Assembly (NCBI GenBank): GCA_020650975.1
Contig: JAIPMN010091803.1
Location: forward strand, 9,004 to 32,722
Length of the DNA stretch: 23,719 bases
Reading direction: 5' to 3'
DNA from: Apostichopus californicus
Taxonomy: Eukaryota; Echinodermata; Holothuroidea; Aspidochirotida; Stichopodidae
In this document: piece by piece, positions 7,800 to 18,739 of the stretch
How positions within the stretch are numbered: position 1 is the stretch's first letter
Layout of the letters: each line of letters starts with the position of its first letter
Position numbers and translations under genes: made by a program
Notes under the pieces: model-generated
Databases searched by the model: none
What the model saw: only the letters and a program-made list of their open reading frames with translations
What the model was told of the DNA's origin: nothing

Positions 7800-10270
7800 C
7801 TCTGAAACGCTTAATTTGAACATCATAGGTCATTTACAGAAAAATATAATTTGTCCAAAAAGTGAATCTATTCTTGGTTCATTTTTGTATATACGTGAAT
7901 ATAGCAAAAGTTCAACATCGCCCTCTATTATGAACTGTCCCACAACAGTGTTGTATAATATTAACTGAATCTTCTGCCTAAATTATAAACATGTCTAACA
8001 AGTGGTGGTGTGTTAGAGAACATTAGTCATAGCATGGCCCTATACGATACTGGTTCAAGATAAGTTGGAAGGAGTCTCCTATGTTTATTTGCATGAACAC
8101 ATTTTATGAAGTTAAATTATTCTTCTCGTCTTTTAAAATACACTTTCGAAATTATTACAAAGAATTCTATTCACATAATTCAGTGAAGCTTGAAAAGTTA
8201 ATATCAACAGTAAGTATTCTCATGTGAGACATTGACACAGAGACATTGAGACAGGGTCATATAGCAGTCCAACTCATCTTCTAACCAACTATCACGATTT
8301 AGCGTAATCGCAATACAAATAGTCCATGTATATGTACCCAGTTCAAACACTTCACTGAAGATCTGTCTTCATAGCCAACAGCATCTGCTACCCGCAAGCA
8401 AATATGTCGTTTAAAATGTGCCACCTCCAAGTGTAATGACAGTTACAAGCGAAAAATATGAATTCGTTATTTTGCAAATCTAACCAATAAATTAGGCATG
8501 TACAACAATACAAGGGGAGAGGGAGCGACTTGTCCCTTCACATAACACTAGATGTCCCCCCCCCCCCCACTTTTGCTTCGAAGAACCATCAAAATATCCT
8601 TACATTTCCAACAAACGAGCTAAGGCCCACCCGGGACGTTTTTTGTGTTAAACGCCTAAATATGATGTACAATCACATTTTAAGTAGTATGTAATAATAG
8701 TACTTCGTTTTGTCAAGTCTTAGTTTTGTCGTATATTTAGTGCGCATTAACTACCACTTGAACATAGTTAATTACATACTTAATTCTTATGCCAACAATA
8801 TTTTATCTATAACATGACTAGGACATTGTACATGTGGGCTTGGAAACAAGTGCAAACTTCAAGCAAAAAGAGGTGGCATCGCGAGACAACCAATCCTGAT
8901 CCTGGTATTGTCACTATTCATATATGAAAACTTTTTTTGAACGATTTTTAACGATTGGGCGAAATATAGATGCTCATGAACCCCGACCAGCCCTTACATC
9001 TCAGAAAAAGCAGGCAAAAATAGTGTCATCAGTACTAACGGTTCGATTTTGTGTGAGGAGTATACAAACCAAACACAGACTGACCTGAACTGCCACACCC
9101 CGCACCCTACGGGCCCACCCATTCAGCCCCCATCCTTATAAGTAGGCTACCACAGGTACCATCAGAATGGCCTCATGACAGTGCTTTCATATCTGGTTAT
9201 TTTCCTAACAATAGGTACAAGTGCGTTATTGACAGGTTTCTTTAAGTGGACATTTCTTAAATCATGAGATCTCAAAATAAAGAAATTGTATAAGTTACTT
9301 ACAGTGCCTTCAATGTGGCAATCTAGGAGGCTTTTTTGTCAAACTGTTTCTTGGTACAAATATCCTCAAAATGTATTAACTGACACACAATGTATTCATC
9401 TTTATGATGAAAACTTTTCATCAGCCGTAAATGCAATACGAGACAGCCACCATGATGTCCCACGCTAGGAAAGGACATGTAATATTAGAAAAATATTTTT
9501 CAACCGATGTACGTCTGCAAAAAAACCCCTCTAATGCCGGTAATTTTACCTAGTTTCGAATGAGGTGTAACAGAGTTGTTAAACACAACCATCGATCCCA
9601 GAAAATACACACACAGCTTGCTGCCGTCGGTAATTAGACACTAGTGTACAATCAGTACATACAGCTCCCGTTAATACCCACAGCACAGTATACAAACCAT
9701 ACAGCGATGGACATCTCAGGTCCAGCTAAAGATAACATTACTGTCTGCATGTTGTAGCGACACGATCAAAACGTAACTTGCAAGCAACAGAAAGTTAACT
9801 TTTTCAGATGGCCGCACGCGGTTTGGCTGCGGTGAAAGAAATTCACCCATTAAAAAAATCCTAGTGTGTATGATTTCCCTAAACTGCACAATATATTTGT
9901 AGCACTTTTGGGAATGCATAAATCAAACAGTTTTTGCCTTGTTTGTCAAGGGGTAGAACTGATTGCACCCAATGTATACTTGGGGTAGAATTCCTGAATT
10001 AAGTGAGGAATAACAACACTGATGACATTAAAAAACAATGAAAAAGAAAATAGTATCAACATTCCAATATTTATTAAACATTCCTGTAAATAAGAATATC
10101 ATAAAGTTTTAACGGTATAAACAACAAGGTGCTAAATTGCATAGTAAACTACCACTGACTTGGTGAGTAACATGTTGAAAATATATATGTAAGAAATGAC
10201 TTCAATAATAATAACAAGCTTTGTAAATTGTACAGTATTTCAATTTCACAACTCCTAATGAAATGATCCA
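7800..10270. other. 2.5-kb AT-rich stretch with no gene seen
   Basis: All six frames are broken frequently. The few short open stretches (for example 9286-9468 + and 9716-9919 -) have no recognisable domain, splice-site context or family resemblance. The only notable item is a 13-base C run at 8556-8568. No RNA gene or transposon end was recognised. It fits intron or intergenic DNA. Confidence 0.65.
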
Positions 10271-10278
10271 ATCAATTT

Positions 10279-11335
10279 AGCTTCTCCAGTCATGGAAATA
10301 GATAAACTGTATCTACAATGCTTTCAAACTTTCAATACAATGTACAATTAAATTGAATTAATTACAAAACAATTGTTATACAATTTAAATTCCGAATTCA
10401 AATATTCAATTTATTCCTGAAAGTTGATATAGAAATCACATTTTGAAAGAGCCTGTAAAGGAATGATGAGTTAAGATTTCACAAAGGATTTACTACGAAC
10501 GTCAGTGACAATGAAGAAAATTGCACCAATACGATAGTGTATGGATGTTACTTTCATGCTGCAAAAGAATGTTACCATATGCAAGCATCAATGTATTACA
10601 TTAGAGTTAGCATATTGTAAAATCCGCTTAAGGGGGATATGTAATCCATAATAATGATGAAATATTTGAATGAAAATAACCAATGAAGTGTCAATTAAAT
10701 GCTATGTATGAAAGTGAAAATTTTTGGGTTAGCGGTTATATGAGTAAACAAAAATGTTGATTTAAAATGCAGTATTTTAACACATGTAAACATACAAAAT
10801 GAAGGTATGTTATTATTCTAATGTTGAATTAATACTATTCAAGAACAAGATTCTTGAACATTTTTAAATGTCAGTAGTCTGCATATGTTCCCTCTTTCAT
10901 GTTTGAATGATTTGCCAAAACCTTAGTGCCATACTAAGAATAAGTACAGCTTCTCCAGTCAGGGAAATAGAAATTGATAAACTATCTACAATGCTTTCAA
11001 ACTTTCAATACAACGTACAATTAAATTGAATTCAATACACTTAAAGCATCAATTTGCAGTTAGAGTTAGCATATTGTAAAATCCGGGGGGATATAAAATT
11101 CATAATAATAATGAAATAGTTTAATTCATTAAAATAACCAATCAAATGTCAATTAGATCGTATGTAGAAAAATTATAACAACCAATTTAGCAGTTATATG
11201 AACAAAGAACAATTTTGTTTTTAAAATGCATTACACTGTAGCAACACATGTAAACATACAAAACGAAGGTTTGTTATTATTGTAGTGTTGAAAAAATTGC
11301 ACCAATATCATAGTGTATGGATGTTACTTTTATGG
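10279..11335. repeat. Diverged AT-rich local duplication
   Basis: CTTCTCCAGTCA followed by the CTACAATGCTTTCAAACTTT block at 10281 recurs at 10950. The block from AGAGTTAGCATATTGTAAAA at 10603 to about 10826 recurs at 11062-11290. TTGCACCAAT with TAGTGTATGGATGTTACTTT near 10523-10556 recurs near 11297-11330. CCTGTAAAGGAAT at 10451 recurs near 11735. Block order and spacing differ between copies, so at least one deletion or rearrangement followed the duplication. No coding potential. Confidence 0.85.
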
Positions 11336-12159
11336 TTTTCCTCAGCAATATGAAAACGAATCATGATATTTAGGATCGTGTGTCATGTCTGAGGTGAGTC
11401 TGTCAAAATCTGAACAATTTAGTAATTTGTGCGAGAGGTACAGCTGTCTGTACCATGTTAGAGATGCATGCAAGTTGAGGGGGCGAGCTTCTTCATTTGT
11501 TTTCTCACTTGGCATTCCAAATGAAATGCACTTTTATACTGAAAAGATACTAAAAATGAATATTGGCAATGCTTCCAAAATCCCAACCCCCCCCCCCTTA
11601 AGAAAATAGTATAATTACACTAATGGTTCCAATTTGCTGTATGATGAAAGTGGTATACTATATTCATTACACAAGAAAAATATCCAATTGTAAAGATATG
11701 AAAATTTGATATACAAATGACATGTTTTTATGTGCCTGTAAAGGAATAAAGTTCAATTTTGACAAAGGACTTACAAATGTCAGTGACTGAAGAAAATACA
11801 ATTTTTACAAATACCTTTATCGTAATAAACTTAAAAAAGAAAGAAAATTTTATCAAAGATCAGCATTGGAAATCTCTTGAAGCTTGCTAAAATTAGCACT
11901 TCTAGTAAGTGTACCCATGGCCTACAATGTATACAGTGAAAAATCTTGCATAAAGTCTGAGAGGGTCCTTAAAATTTCGGGATAATTTTTAGAAACCACA
12001 CATGTTTACACTACTGTTGATGAGGAAGAGTAAAACAAGCTGTCTTTAATACTTAATTTGTTCCCTCTTATTCTTTTGTATGATGTTCCATACTTTGGAC
12101 TTTATTTGTACTATGGACCTGCGCTTAAAGACAGGAATTCTCACTCTCATTTCCGTCTG
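11336..12159. other. AT-rich stretch with no gene seen
   Basis: Contains an 11-C run (11587-11597) and the relic of the duplication near 11735-11800. The open frame 11385-11609 + has no family resemblance and ends in the C run. Nothing else is recognised. Confidence 0.55.
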
Positions 12160-13974
12160 ACATTTATATGCCTTACAGAAGTAGGCTTTCCTCAATCTCA
12201 ACTTCTTCAAGGGACCTCCCTTTAAATTCATGAAGTTTTCCCTTTTCAGCAGTTAGTAAAAGCTTGCTCACTTTTGCAAGAAATATGACATCTTGGGGCA
12301 GCCGGTAGTACTGCTTGTGGAAAGTTACATCATGCCCTACATGGTTGGCCAATTGTTGCTAAATGCTTGCGCAGATTGGTGGCAGTCAGGATTTTTGGCA
12401 AGCAAATATGTATGGGTTTTGTGGATCGACGCCAGCAATTTGACGAGTTTTGTTGAGAAGTTTAACCGAATCTGCCATGTTAGGGGTTAACAACATTTGG
12501 CACCTCTCTGTCACGTTTTCCACGTGTCATTATTAGAGTAAGCCTCTTTGCTGCCAGCTTTTGTGCTATTGGAAGATATTAAAATATTTCATCTTGGAAC
12601 TCTTTTGCTCCAAATAATCTGACATTCTCAAAAATTGTGTTTCGCCAGGTCTACGGCGATTGAACATTATTAGCTGAGTTAGTGTTAAAGAAGTTAACTC
12701 CTGCCAAGTGGATGTTGCTACTTCATTACCTTGTAACTTCTCTTTTGTAGTACAAACTTGGTTTGTCAGTAGCTGATTGAGCTTCACAGTGTCAACTGTT
12801 AAGGGAATTTCTTTGGTTTTTGCCACTTTTGCTTACATTGTTGCTTATAAACTTTTTGTGACAATTCTTTGTTTCCATTGCAGATTCTTAAATTTCAAGA
12901 ACTGCTCTGCTTTGCACTCCTGTAAGGTTTCTGATGCTTTAATGGATTCTGCAATTACAATTTCAGCCAAAGTAGTTAGGCTTTGTCACAGCTTTTAGCA
13001 AGTGAGGGTGCTTCAAAGTTTTGGTTTGAAGTGTCAAATCCAGAGCAAATGTTAACACCAAGGATCACGTCATCGAAATGTGCTGGGTCTACTAAGTCTT
13101 TAGCAGACTTAATAGGTGCATTTATTTGCTGTGTTTCAACAAGGAGCCTTGCAATGCGCCTCATTTTTTCGGATACAATGTTGTGATTAGTTCTGTTGCT
13201 ATCATGACAGTGATGCTCTCCTAATTTGCAGATCCAGGAATTTGCTCAAATGGTGACAACAACATTATCAGTTCTCATACCAGCAAGTATCTCCTGCAGT
13301 TTAGAGCTGCAGGGACTTTTTGTAGGAAGCAATGCACTAGCAGCCTTTTCACACTGTGTACTTCGAGATGTGGTAGGATTTTCCTTTGCTTTTTTTAGGC
13401 TACATTTCTTTTGATGTCGCCACAATGATTTTTTGCCAAAAAATCCTTGGCAATCTTGGCAAGGAATATAATCTTCCACATCCATTGTGCCTAATTTTGG
13501 TCTTTTCTAGACCAACAGCTTTCCCTTGCCTTCTTTTAACACACTACAATTATAGGCATTGTCTCCCTTTTTTCTCATTTCCTTTAAAATTGCATTTCTT
13601 TCTGCTGACATTTTGACAGCAGCATAGCTTTCATTACCAATATTTCATGAGCATCATGAGTTTGTAGATGTCTTGGTAATTTTCTTACATTTTTTTTCAC
13701 AAAAGAGGCAAGAGTGTTGTCTGTCCCATGTTCTTTTCCTACTTTTACTATAGTAAGTGGAAGATACTTTGACACCACCTGAATTAATTTTACTTCTTGA
13801 GGGCTTTTCAATTTCACTGCTTTCTTCTTCGGATTCTTCATCTGTTGAAGATTCACTCTCACTTAATGTGTCTAGGTAATCGTCGCTGAAATCCTCCTCA
13901 TCAGTGCTGGTGCTTTCCTCACTACCATAGTCCGTTGTTTGCATATGGCTAAGATGCTTTAGCCTTTTTGGAAC
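12160..13974 (-). pseudogene. Zinc-finger / tyrosine-recombinase-like gene remnant
   Basis: Minus strand, in order: an acidic Ser/Glu-rich N-terminal segment (from VPKRLKHLSH at 13974 through 13800); a C2H2-like finger CLFC...HLQTH (about 13720-13660); a second finger CQDC...WRHQKKC (about 13465-13400); a helical middle with QKMRRIARLL-like and AHFDDVILGVNICSGFD segments (13170-13030); LNKTRQIAGVDPQNPYIFA near 12470-12410; then LTATNLRKHLATI (about 12390-12350) and VGHDVTFHKQYYRLP (about 12340-12296), ending in AKVSKLLL and HEFKGRSLEEVEIEE. LRKH, GHD and the Tyr of YYRLP fit the Arg, His and nucleophilic Tyr of tyrosine recombinases. An acceptor-like CTTCTAG precedes 13974, so an upstream exon is possible. 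Several frame changes, stops and a deletion of roughly 20 residues before GHD make it non-functional. I recall similar uncharacterised proteins in many marine animals; whether they are Crypton-like transposases or host genes is open. Confidence 0.7.
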
Positions 13975-14699
13975 CTAGAAGCAAACATAGTTTTAAAAGA
14001 CAAATGTTGTGATTGAATTAAAGTTTATGCAAACATAGTTGGTTTGTATGGTACAACATAACATCCAGAGTTCTACACCATGTATTTTGGACAATTGTGT
14101 CTGAGATCTGAAATAGTCAGTGTCTTGTACTATTATTGTTGCCTATAGGTCAATTTATTATTTGACTTCAGGAAAACTGCAACTTGTCATAAAACTTTAA
14201 CACTGCTAAGCTAACAAACTGGCTGACTGCCCAGGCAAACATTACTGTTGGGATCTCAAGTCTAAAAGTGGGAAGTAGGTAAAACTGGGGAGGGGTATAA
14301 TGGGAGAGACTCAACTTTAGGAAGTTTTGGATTTGATAAAGCTCCTAAATGTTATATGGTGCAATTAACTTATTTTCCCCTTGTCATCTCATCCCTGCTC
14401 TACTGACTTGATCTTTGGTTTATATTTTCGCAGCTGAGCGAACTCACCTATAATAATGGTACATATTACAAGATTCAAGGAAAAGAGACTTTAACAGATT
14501 CTTAGTACATTTCTTAAAATACATCAGAAACTGGCAAAGCCAAGTTATCTTAACCATGTTCTTCATTCATCTCTTTGCAAGGGGTGCCAGTCAGAGTGAC
14601 ATTACCTTGCCCAATGTTTTATAACTCCATTATTAAACCAATTTTGACTTCATACAAGCCTGAAGCAGATGGGACGTTATTTCCAGAGAAGTACTATTT
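13975..14699. other. Non-coding stretch, no feature seen
   Basis: Lies upstream of the recombinase-like remnant on its strand, where an earlier exon could sit, but no N-terminal domain, start context or promoter could be recognised. AT-rich, with stops in all frames. Confidence 0.5.
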
Positions 14700-15300
14700 T
14701 TTTTTGGGGGGGGGGGGGAGAAAATGGGCAAAGACATTTTTTTTAGAATTGTTATAGTTTTGATGCTATATATTCACGTCTCACCAATCAAAAATGTCAA
14801 TTGGTTGACCCCAGGTGACCTTTGTGTCTGAAGTTATATTAGGTCAAACTTAATTTTCAGACTTTAGTGCAATAACTCCCAGTGCCAAGGTGTGACACGG
14901 TTGATATTTTAGGACAAGTTGCAAATGGTATAGGGCTATACTTTCAAACTTAACGGTCATGTGATCTGAGGTCACCAAAGGTCAATTAATGTTAAAAAAA
15001 TTGGATTTTGGGGGGAGAAAATGGGCAAAGAAAAAATGTTTTATTTTTTACAGTTTTCATATTCTATTTAGGTCTCACCGATCAAAAATGTCAATTGGTT
15101 GACCCCCGGGTGACCTTTGTGTGTCAAGTTATGTGTACAAGTTGAAAGTTAATTTTTAGACATTTAATGCAATTAACTCCCAAATCCAAGGTGTGACACT
15201 GTTGATATTTTGGGACAAGTTGTGAATCGGGTGGTGGAACATTTTCAAACTTAACGGTCATGTCATCTGAGGTCACCAATGTTATCATATCTGTTGACCC
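14700..15300. repeat. ~295-bp repeat, two tandem copies
   Basis: A G run, then GAGAAAATGGGCAAAG, occurs at 14718 and 15015. TCAAAAATGTCAATTGGTTG occurs at 14788 and 15082. TAACGGTCATGTGATCTGAG near 14951 recurs with one change near 15252. The spacing is 294-302 bp. Copies differ by point changes and small indels, so the duplication is not recent. The first copy has a 13-G run (14706-14718). No coding frame. Directly repeated AGGTCA half-sites occur in it (see findings). Confidence 0.9.
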
Positions 15301-15499
15301 GCTTGTAGGTGACCTTATATTTCTTACATTTTCGACGCCATATTCAGATCTCAAAAGTGCCTTTTGATAAAAAATCCGATCACAATTTGTGATCACAAAA
15401 GTGTTGGCTATAGTGTTGGTTACTTTATGGGTACATGTATGAGCACAATTACTTGAACTATTTGAGCCCAATCTTGCTTGATAATATTATGTGTATTGT

Positions 15500-16400
15500 C
15501 ATATACACCTACGCAAGGAACCACAGTGCCCTTCGGCTCTTGTTTATTAATGTATCGGAGACGTTTCAGTTGCACCCAAATATTCATAAATGGATTTGTG
15601 TTTTGTATCAGGAAAGTTTCAGTTCTGGGGTCGTAAATGGGTTCGTTCAGATATTTTGGCGCCAGGGGTGCCCTCGGTTTCCTTTGTTTTGTTTAGCGAG
15701 TCCCTCTCCCGTCTTTTGGAAAGGGAGTCGAGACTTGTTCCATTCGTTGTGCCAGGGGGTGTGAAAGTGAAATGCGTTCAATGGGCAGATTACGTCACGT
15801 ATGTTGTTTCGAGTCTGGGCTCTGTTCGTGCCTTCTCGGAGGATTTAACTATCTTTGAGAGAGCTACCGGGGCGAAGTTGAATCCGGAAAAGACAAAGGG
15901 CCTTCGCCTTGCTGGAGATACATACAGAGACTTACCATTCGGTGCATCGTGGTCGGATCAGAATATCAAAATTAATGGTATATGGTTCGGCTACGATGCT
16001 CCTTCTGATGTCACCTGGAATGAGAGGGCTGAAAACCTGAAAATCTTGGGGGAAGTCATCGTTATTAATCGTCTTGTTTCGCCCATCTTGTTCATCTAGG
16101 AAGTAAATTGACGTTTTTGTTATTTCAGAAGTTGTTTGTAGCAGGAACTGACATAGGGCTGCCTTGATAAAGGTCCCGGCGCTGTTAAGCAACAGAGAAT
16201 CGCATAGTAGTACTCCAAGCAGGGTGGTGCGTGTCAGTTGCCCCCTGTCGACCTGTCACGGCCGGCCCTCGTTCAGTTTCCTGCGGGAGATAAGGCCTTG
16301 TATGCAATATTTGTACAGAGACGTCGAAGTATGGCATTCGGTGCAGTCAATGCTAAATGGTTGCAGGCGATTTTGAGCACTGGTCATGTTTTTTTTGGCA
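15500..16400 (+). pseudogene. LINE ORF2 remnant, Tx1-like (copy A): reverse transcriptase and downstream part
   Basis: RT pieces on the plus strand include WICVLYQESFSSGVVNGF (15592-15645), a RQGCP-like box near 15672, FSESLSRLLERESRLVPFV (15690-15745), a degenerate catalytic box QWADYVTYVVSS (15779-15814) and FERATGAKLNPEKTKGLRLA (15857-15916), then WNERAENLKILGEVIVINRL. The box normally reads YADD; here the second Asp is replaced by Tyr and the first Tyr by Trp, so the copy is dead. From about 16091 it is missing roughly 147 bp present in copy B (between 18940 and 19088), then matches copy B again through CTGTTAAGCAACAGAGAATC (16179 on) to about 16375. The spacing of motifs and the FERATG-KLN block fit the L1/Tx1 side of LINEs. 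Confidence 0.8.
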
Positions 16401-16604
16401 TTCCTTTGTTTTAAGCTCGTGGGGTTTCTACAGCTGGACCAACCGTATAACGGGAGACCGTTGATGGCCGGTAGGACAGGGCTTTATTTGATATGGGGTA
16501 CATTCTCCAGTTTGTTGTGTTGCTTGCACCTTATTATTTGTGTTTGTGCTATTTGAAAAGAAATTATTTGGAGGAATAGATGTGACAGAGTTTTTAGGGG
16601 AAAA
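16401..16604. other. Degenerate tail of LINE copy A or unassigned sequence
   Basis: Continues from the LINE remnant without a recognisable end. No poly(A) or target-site duplication was found to close the element. Confidence 0.35.
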
Positions 16605-16866
16605 TTGGCCAGTTGGCAGGCAGTCCTGGAGGTACCGAAGTGTCACATTCGCCTTCAGGTTGAAGACGATTTTCGCCGTTTATCTGGGGTTGCATTTTTT
16701 GGATGCTGGTGTGCTGGGGAGGGCTGTTTCGTATCGCTGCGTTCTGATCGTACTTTGTGGTCTGTTGAATGTTCCAGTGGGTTGTTGGGGGTTTGTCTCT
16801 GCTGGTCGGTTGGCTCGCTTGACTTGGGCTGGTTTGGTTGTGCCGTTTGGCCGTGACGCTTTTCAC
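16605..16866 (-). repeat. Inverted copy of LINE-associated sequence at 18740-18940 and 17220-17330
   Basis: The reverse complement of 16605-16760 contains CCAGATAAACGGCGAAAATC, CTTCAACCTGAAGGCGAATG and CTCCAGGACTGCCTGCCAAC, matching 18860-18935 on the plus strand with few changes. The reverse complement of 16800-16860 contains GTCACGGCCAAACGGCAC and TCAAGCGAGCC, matching 17222-17286. It therefore joins in one fragment two blocks that sit separately in the LINE copy downstream. It is probably a rearranged copy of the same LINE's non-coding region. Confidence 0.8.
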
Positions 16867-17187
16867 AGCTTTCGTGTAACATTTTCCCTAAATGTTTCAT
16901 AATATTATGTTGACGGTATATTGCACTTTTCAATTGTCTATATGACGATCTTTTGGTTACAAACGCTGTCAATACAGCTGTAGGGATTTGTTGAAACGCC
17001 CTAAATAGTTCAATGAGTAAACAAAGCATGTCATATGGGTTTTATATTTCAGTGAATTTTATGGTGGGTCATGACGGGATATTAAACTGCAAGAACACGA
17101 AAATATCAACATGCATGTACACAGATCATGATTAAAATCCCATAGGGGATAACCTACATGAGAAAATCGAAATAGATATATATAGTA
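16867..17187. other. AT-rich spacer, no feature seen
   Basis: No gene, repeat or RNA was recognised. It ends at the left edge of the second LINE copy in a TA-rich stretch, the kind of target LINE endonucleases often use. Confidence 0.5.
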
Positions 17188-17460
17188 CTTTTTACGTGAC
17201 CCGCCATGCGGGATACAAAACGTCACGGCCAAACGGCACTACCGAACCATCCCATTCTTACAAACGAAACTCAGGTCAAGCGAGCCAAAAAAGTACATAC
17301 GCCCACCGACCTGCAGAGACAAAACGCCCAACCAAACACTTTGTGTTTTTTACGTTGGCCTTTCAATAGTTTGTAGTTTCTTTAGTGTAGTTTTGGCTTT
17401 GGCTTTGTTTCGTGGTTTTTGGTTTTCGTAGGTGCGTGGCTTGCCACACCCCTAGCTGTC
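17188..17460 (+). mobile_element. LINE copy B, leader upstream of ORF1
   Basis: Begins CTTTTTACGTGACCCGCC in TA-rich sequence and carries the CCCGC-CAT-GCGGG hairpin. The first ~100 bp, up to an A run at 17287-17292, equal the short retroposed insert at 7051-7155. Blocks after it, such as CCACCGACCTGCAGAGACAA, resemble 16800-16760 read on the other strand. A G/T-rich segment then leads to the ORF1 ATG. This is the likely 5' untranslated and promoter region; the exact 5' end is inferred from the shared boundary with 7155. Confidence 0.7.
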
Positions 17461-18497
17461 ATGGCGGTTCGCCGTGACAGCAAAATCGTATTGTTGAGTT
17501 TTTCGGGGGAGGCTAAGGTCGTCCCCGGACAACTTTTTTCAGTTTTGCGTTCTGTTGGTTTAAAGGTCCCTGAAGAGGTTGACGCGCTTCAGCGTAAACC
17601 TCTCCGGGGTATCAATATTTTTGATGTTCGGTTCACCTCGGAGGCTGCCCGCGTCCGAGGCGTCCATGTGTTGGAGGGAGTTGAGGGACTGAAGGTCACA
17701 CCGTATGACAGTTCGGTGTGGGTGACAGTCCTCCATCTCCCTCTGGACATGTCTGAACAGATTGTTGTGCGGACACTGGGGCGTTTTGGGAAAGTGACCG
17801 GCTACGAGGAGCCGGAATTCTTTGAATGTAAGGGTGTAAAGACCGGGACCAGACGAGATAGAGTACAACTCAAGTCCGATATCCCCTCTACCTTGTGGGC
17901 TAATGGGCACAGGGCCCACATTGCACTTGTTGGAGGTGTGGGCTAGAAGGGCATGAGGCCAGGTTGTGCCCGAACAAGCGGTGTAGCCGCTGTTTACAGG
18001 TTGGGCATACCCTGGTCGAGTGTAAAGGGGATATCGTTTGCAACTCGTGTGGGAAAACGGGCCATCTCGCCCGTTTATGCCCAGACCGCTCATACGCCGC
18101 GAGAGCGGCTACGGGCGTGGTTGAAGCGGTCCCTGTCCCGGCCTCTGACACCGTACCACCTGATGCCCCTGTCATCGCCCCAGTGTCCGACACTAGCGCC
18201 CCGGTGGAGGCTTTGTTTCCCCTTTCGTGTCCGACCTCTCCCCTGATCGAACTTGCCGAGACTGCCAGCCTGCCCACTGAGGCAGAGCAGGACAAAACGG
18301 CGGAGATGGTACTAGCGGAGTGGCATGCGGCGCAGCATGCCGCTTGTACTGGTTCACCGGTAGCTACGCCCGCTATCGGTGATACTAGTCGGGCCTCGAG
18401 TCAACCGGCCCAAGAGACATTAAGTGGCCCAGATTCTGACTCGCCAATGGAGTTACTTGTTAGGTGTGGGGGGGGGGGTTGTGTGGTCGTTACATAA
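17461..18497 (+). pseudogene. LINE copy B ORF1: RRM-like domain plus three CCHC zinc knuckles
   Basis: The start at 17461 (MAVRRDSKIVLLSFSGEAKV) is preferred over an in-frame ATG at 17419 because the protein-like pattern begins there. Residues 1-150 include INIFDVRFTSEAARVRGV and SSVWVTVLHLPLDMSE...LGRFGKVTGYE, an RRM-like RNA-binding pattern, then GTRRDRVQLKSDIPSTLW, typical of Tx1/L1-clade ORF1. The frame ends at 17946, and the sequence continues one frame over with three knuckles: CWRCGLEGHEARLC (17928-17969), CSRCLQVGHTLVEC (17982-18023) and CNSCGKTGHLARLC (18039-18080), all C-x2-C-x4-H-x4-C. A Pro/Ala/Thr-rich tail ends at 18497. A single frameshift lies between the RRM-like part and the first knuckle. 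The protein would coat the LINE RNA. High GC sets it apart from its AT-rich surroundings. Confidence 0.85.
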
Positions 18498-18739
18498 TAT
18501 GGGTTGGGGGGTTCTGTTTGGGGTTTGGAGTTGGCTTTTTGGGGCTGGTTTGTAGAGCTTTGTCGTTTTGGTTCTGTTGGCCTTTTGGTCCGTGTCCTTT
18601 CACGTTACGTTCAACGCTGCATTGTATACGTTTGTGGGGTGGTGAGAGGTTTCTGTTTGTGGGTTTTCGGTTGGGTTTTGGTGGTTGTTTAACAGACTGG
18701 GATTGTTTTTGGTTTTGTTGACCTTTGGTCCGTGTCCGT
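18498..18739 (+). mobile_element. LINE copy B, G/T-rich region after ORF1
   Basis: A strongly G/T-rich plus strand. A block with TTTTGGTCCGTGTCC near 18585 recurs as CTTTGGTCCGTGTCC near 18722, each followed by a TTTC...CACGT stretch, suggesting an internal duplication. Most of ORF2, including its RT, is absent from this copy. No product is predicted. Confidence 0.5.

Noticed and set aside
9286-9468. Small open frame as a possible ATG7 exon
   Set aside because: No resemblance to the ATG7 C-terminus and no fitting splice borders.
16540-16902. Plus-strand open frames of 83 and 120 residues as a new gene
   Set aside because: The block is a rearranged LINE-associated repeat open on both strands; no domain or start context supports a product.
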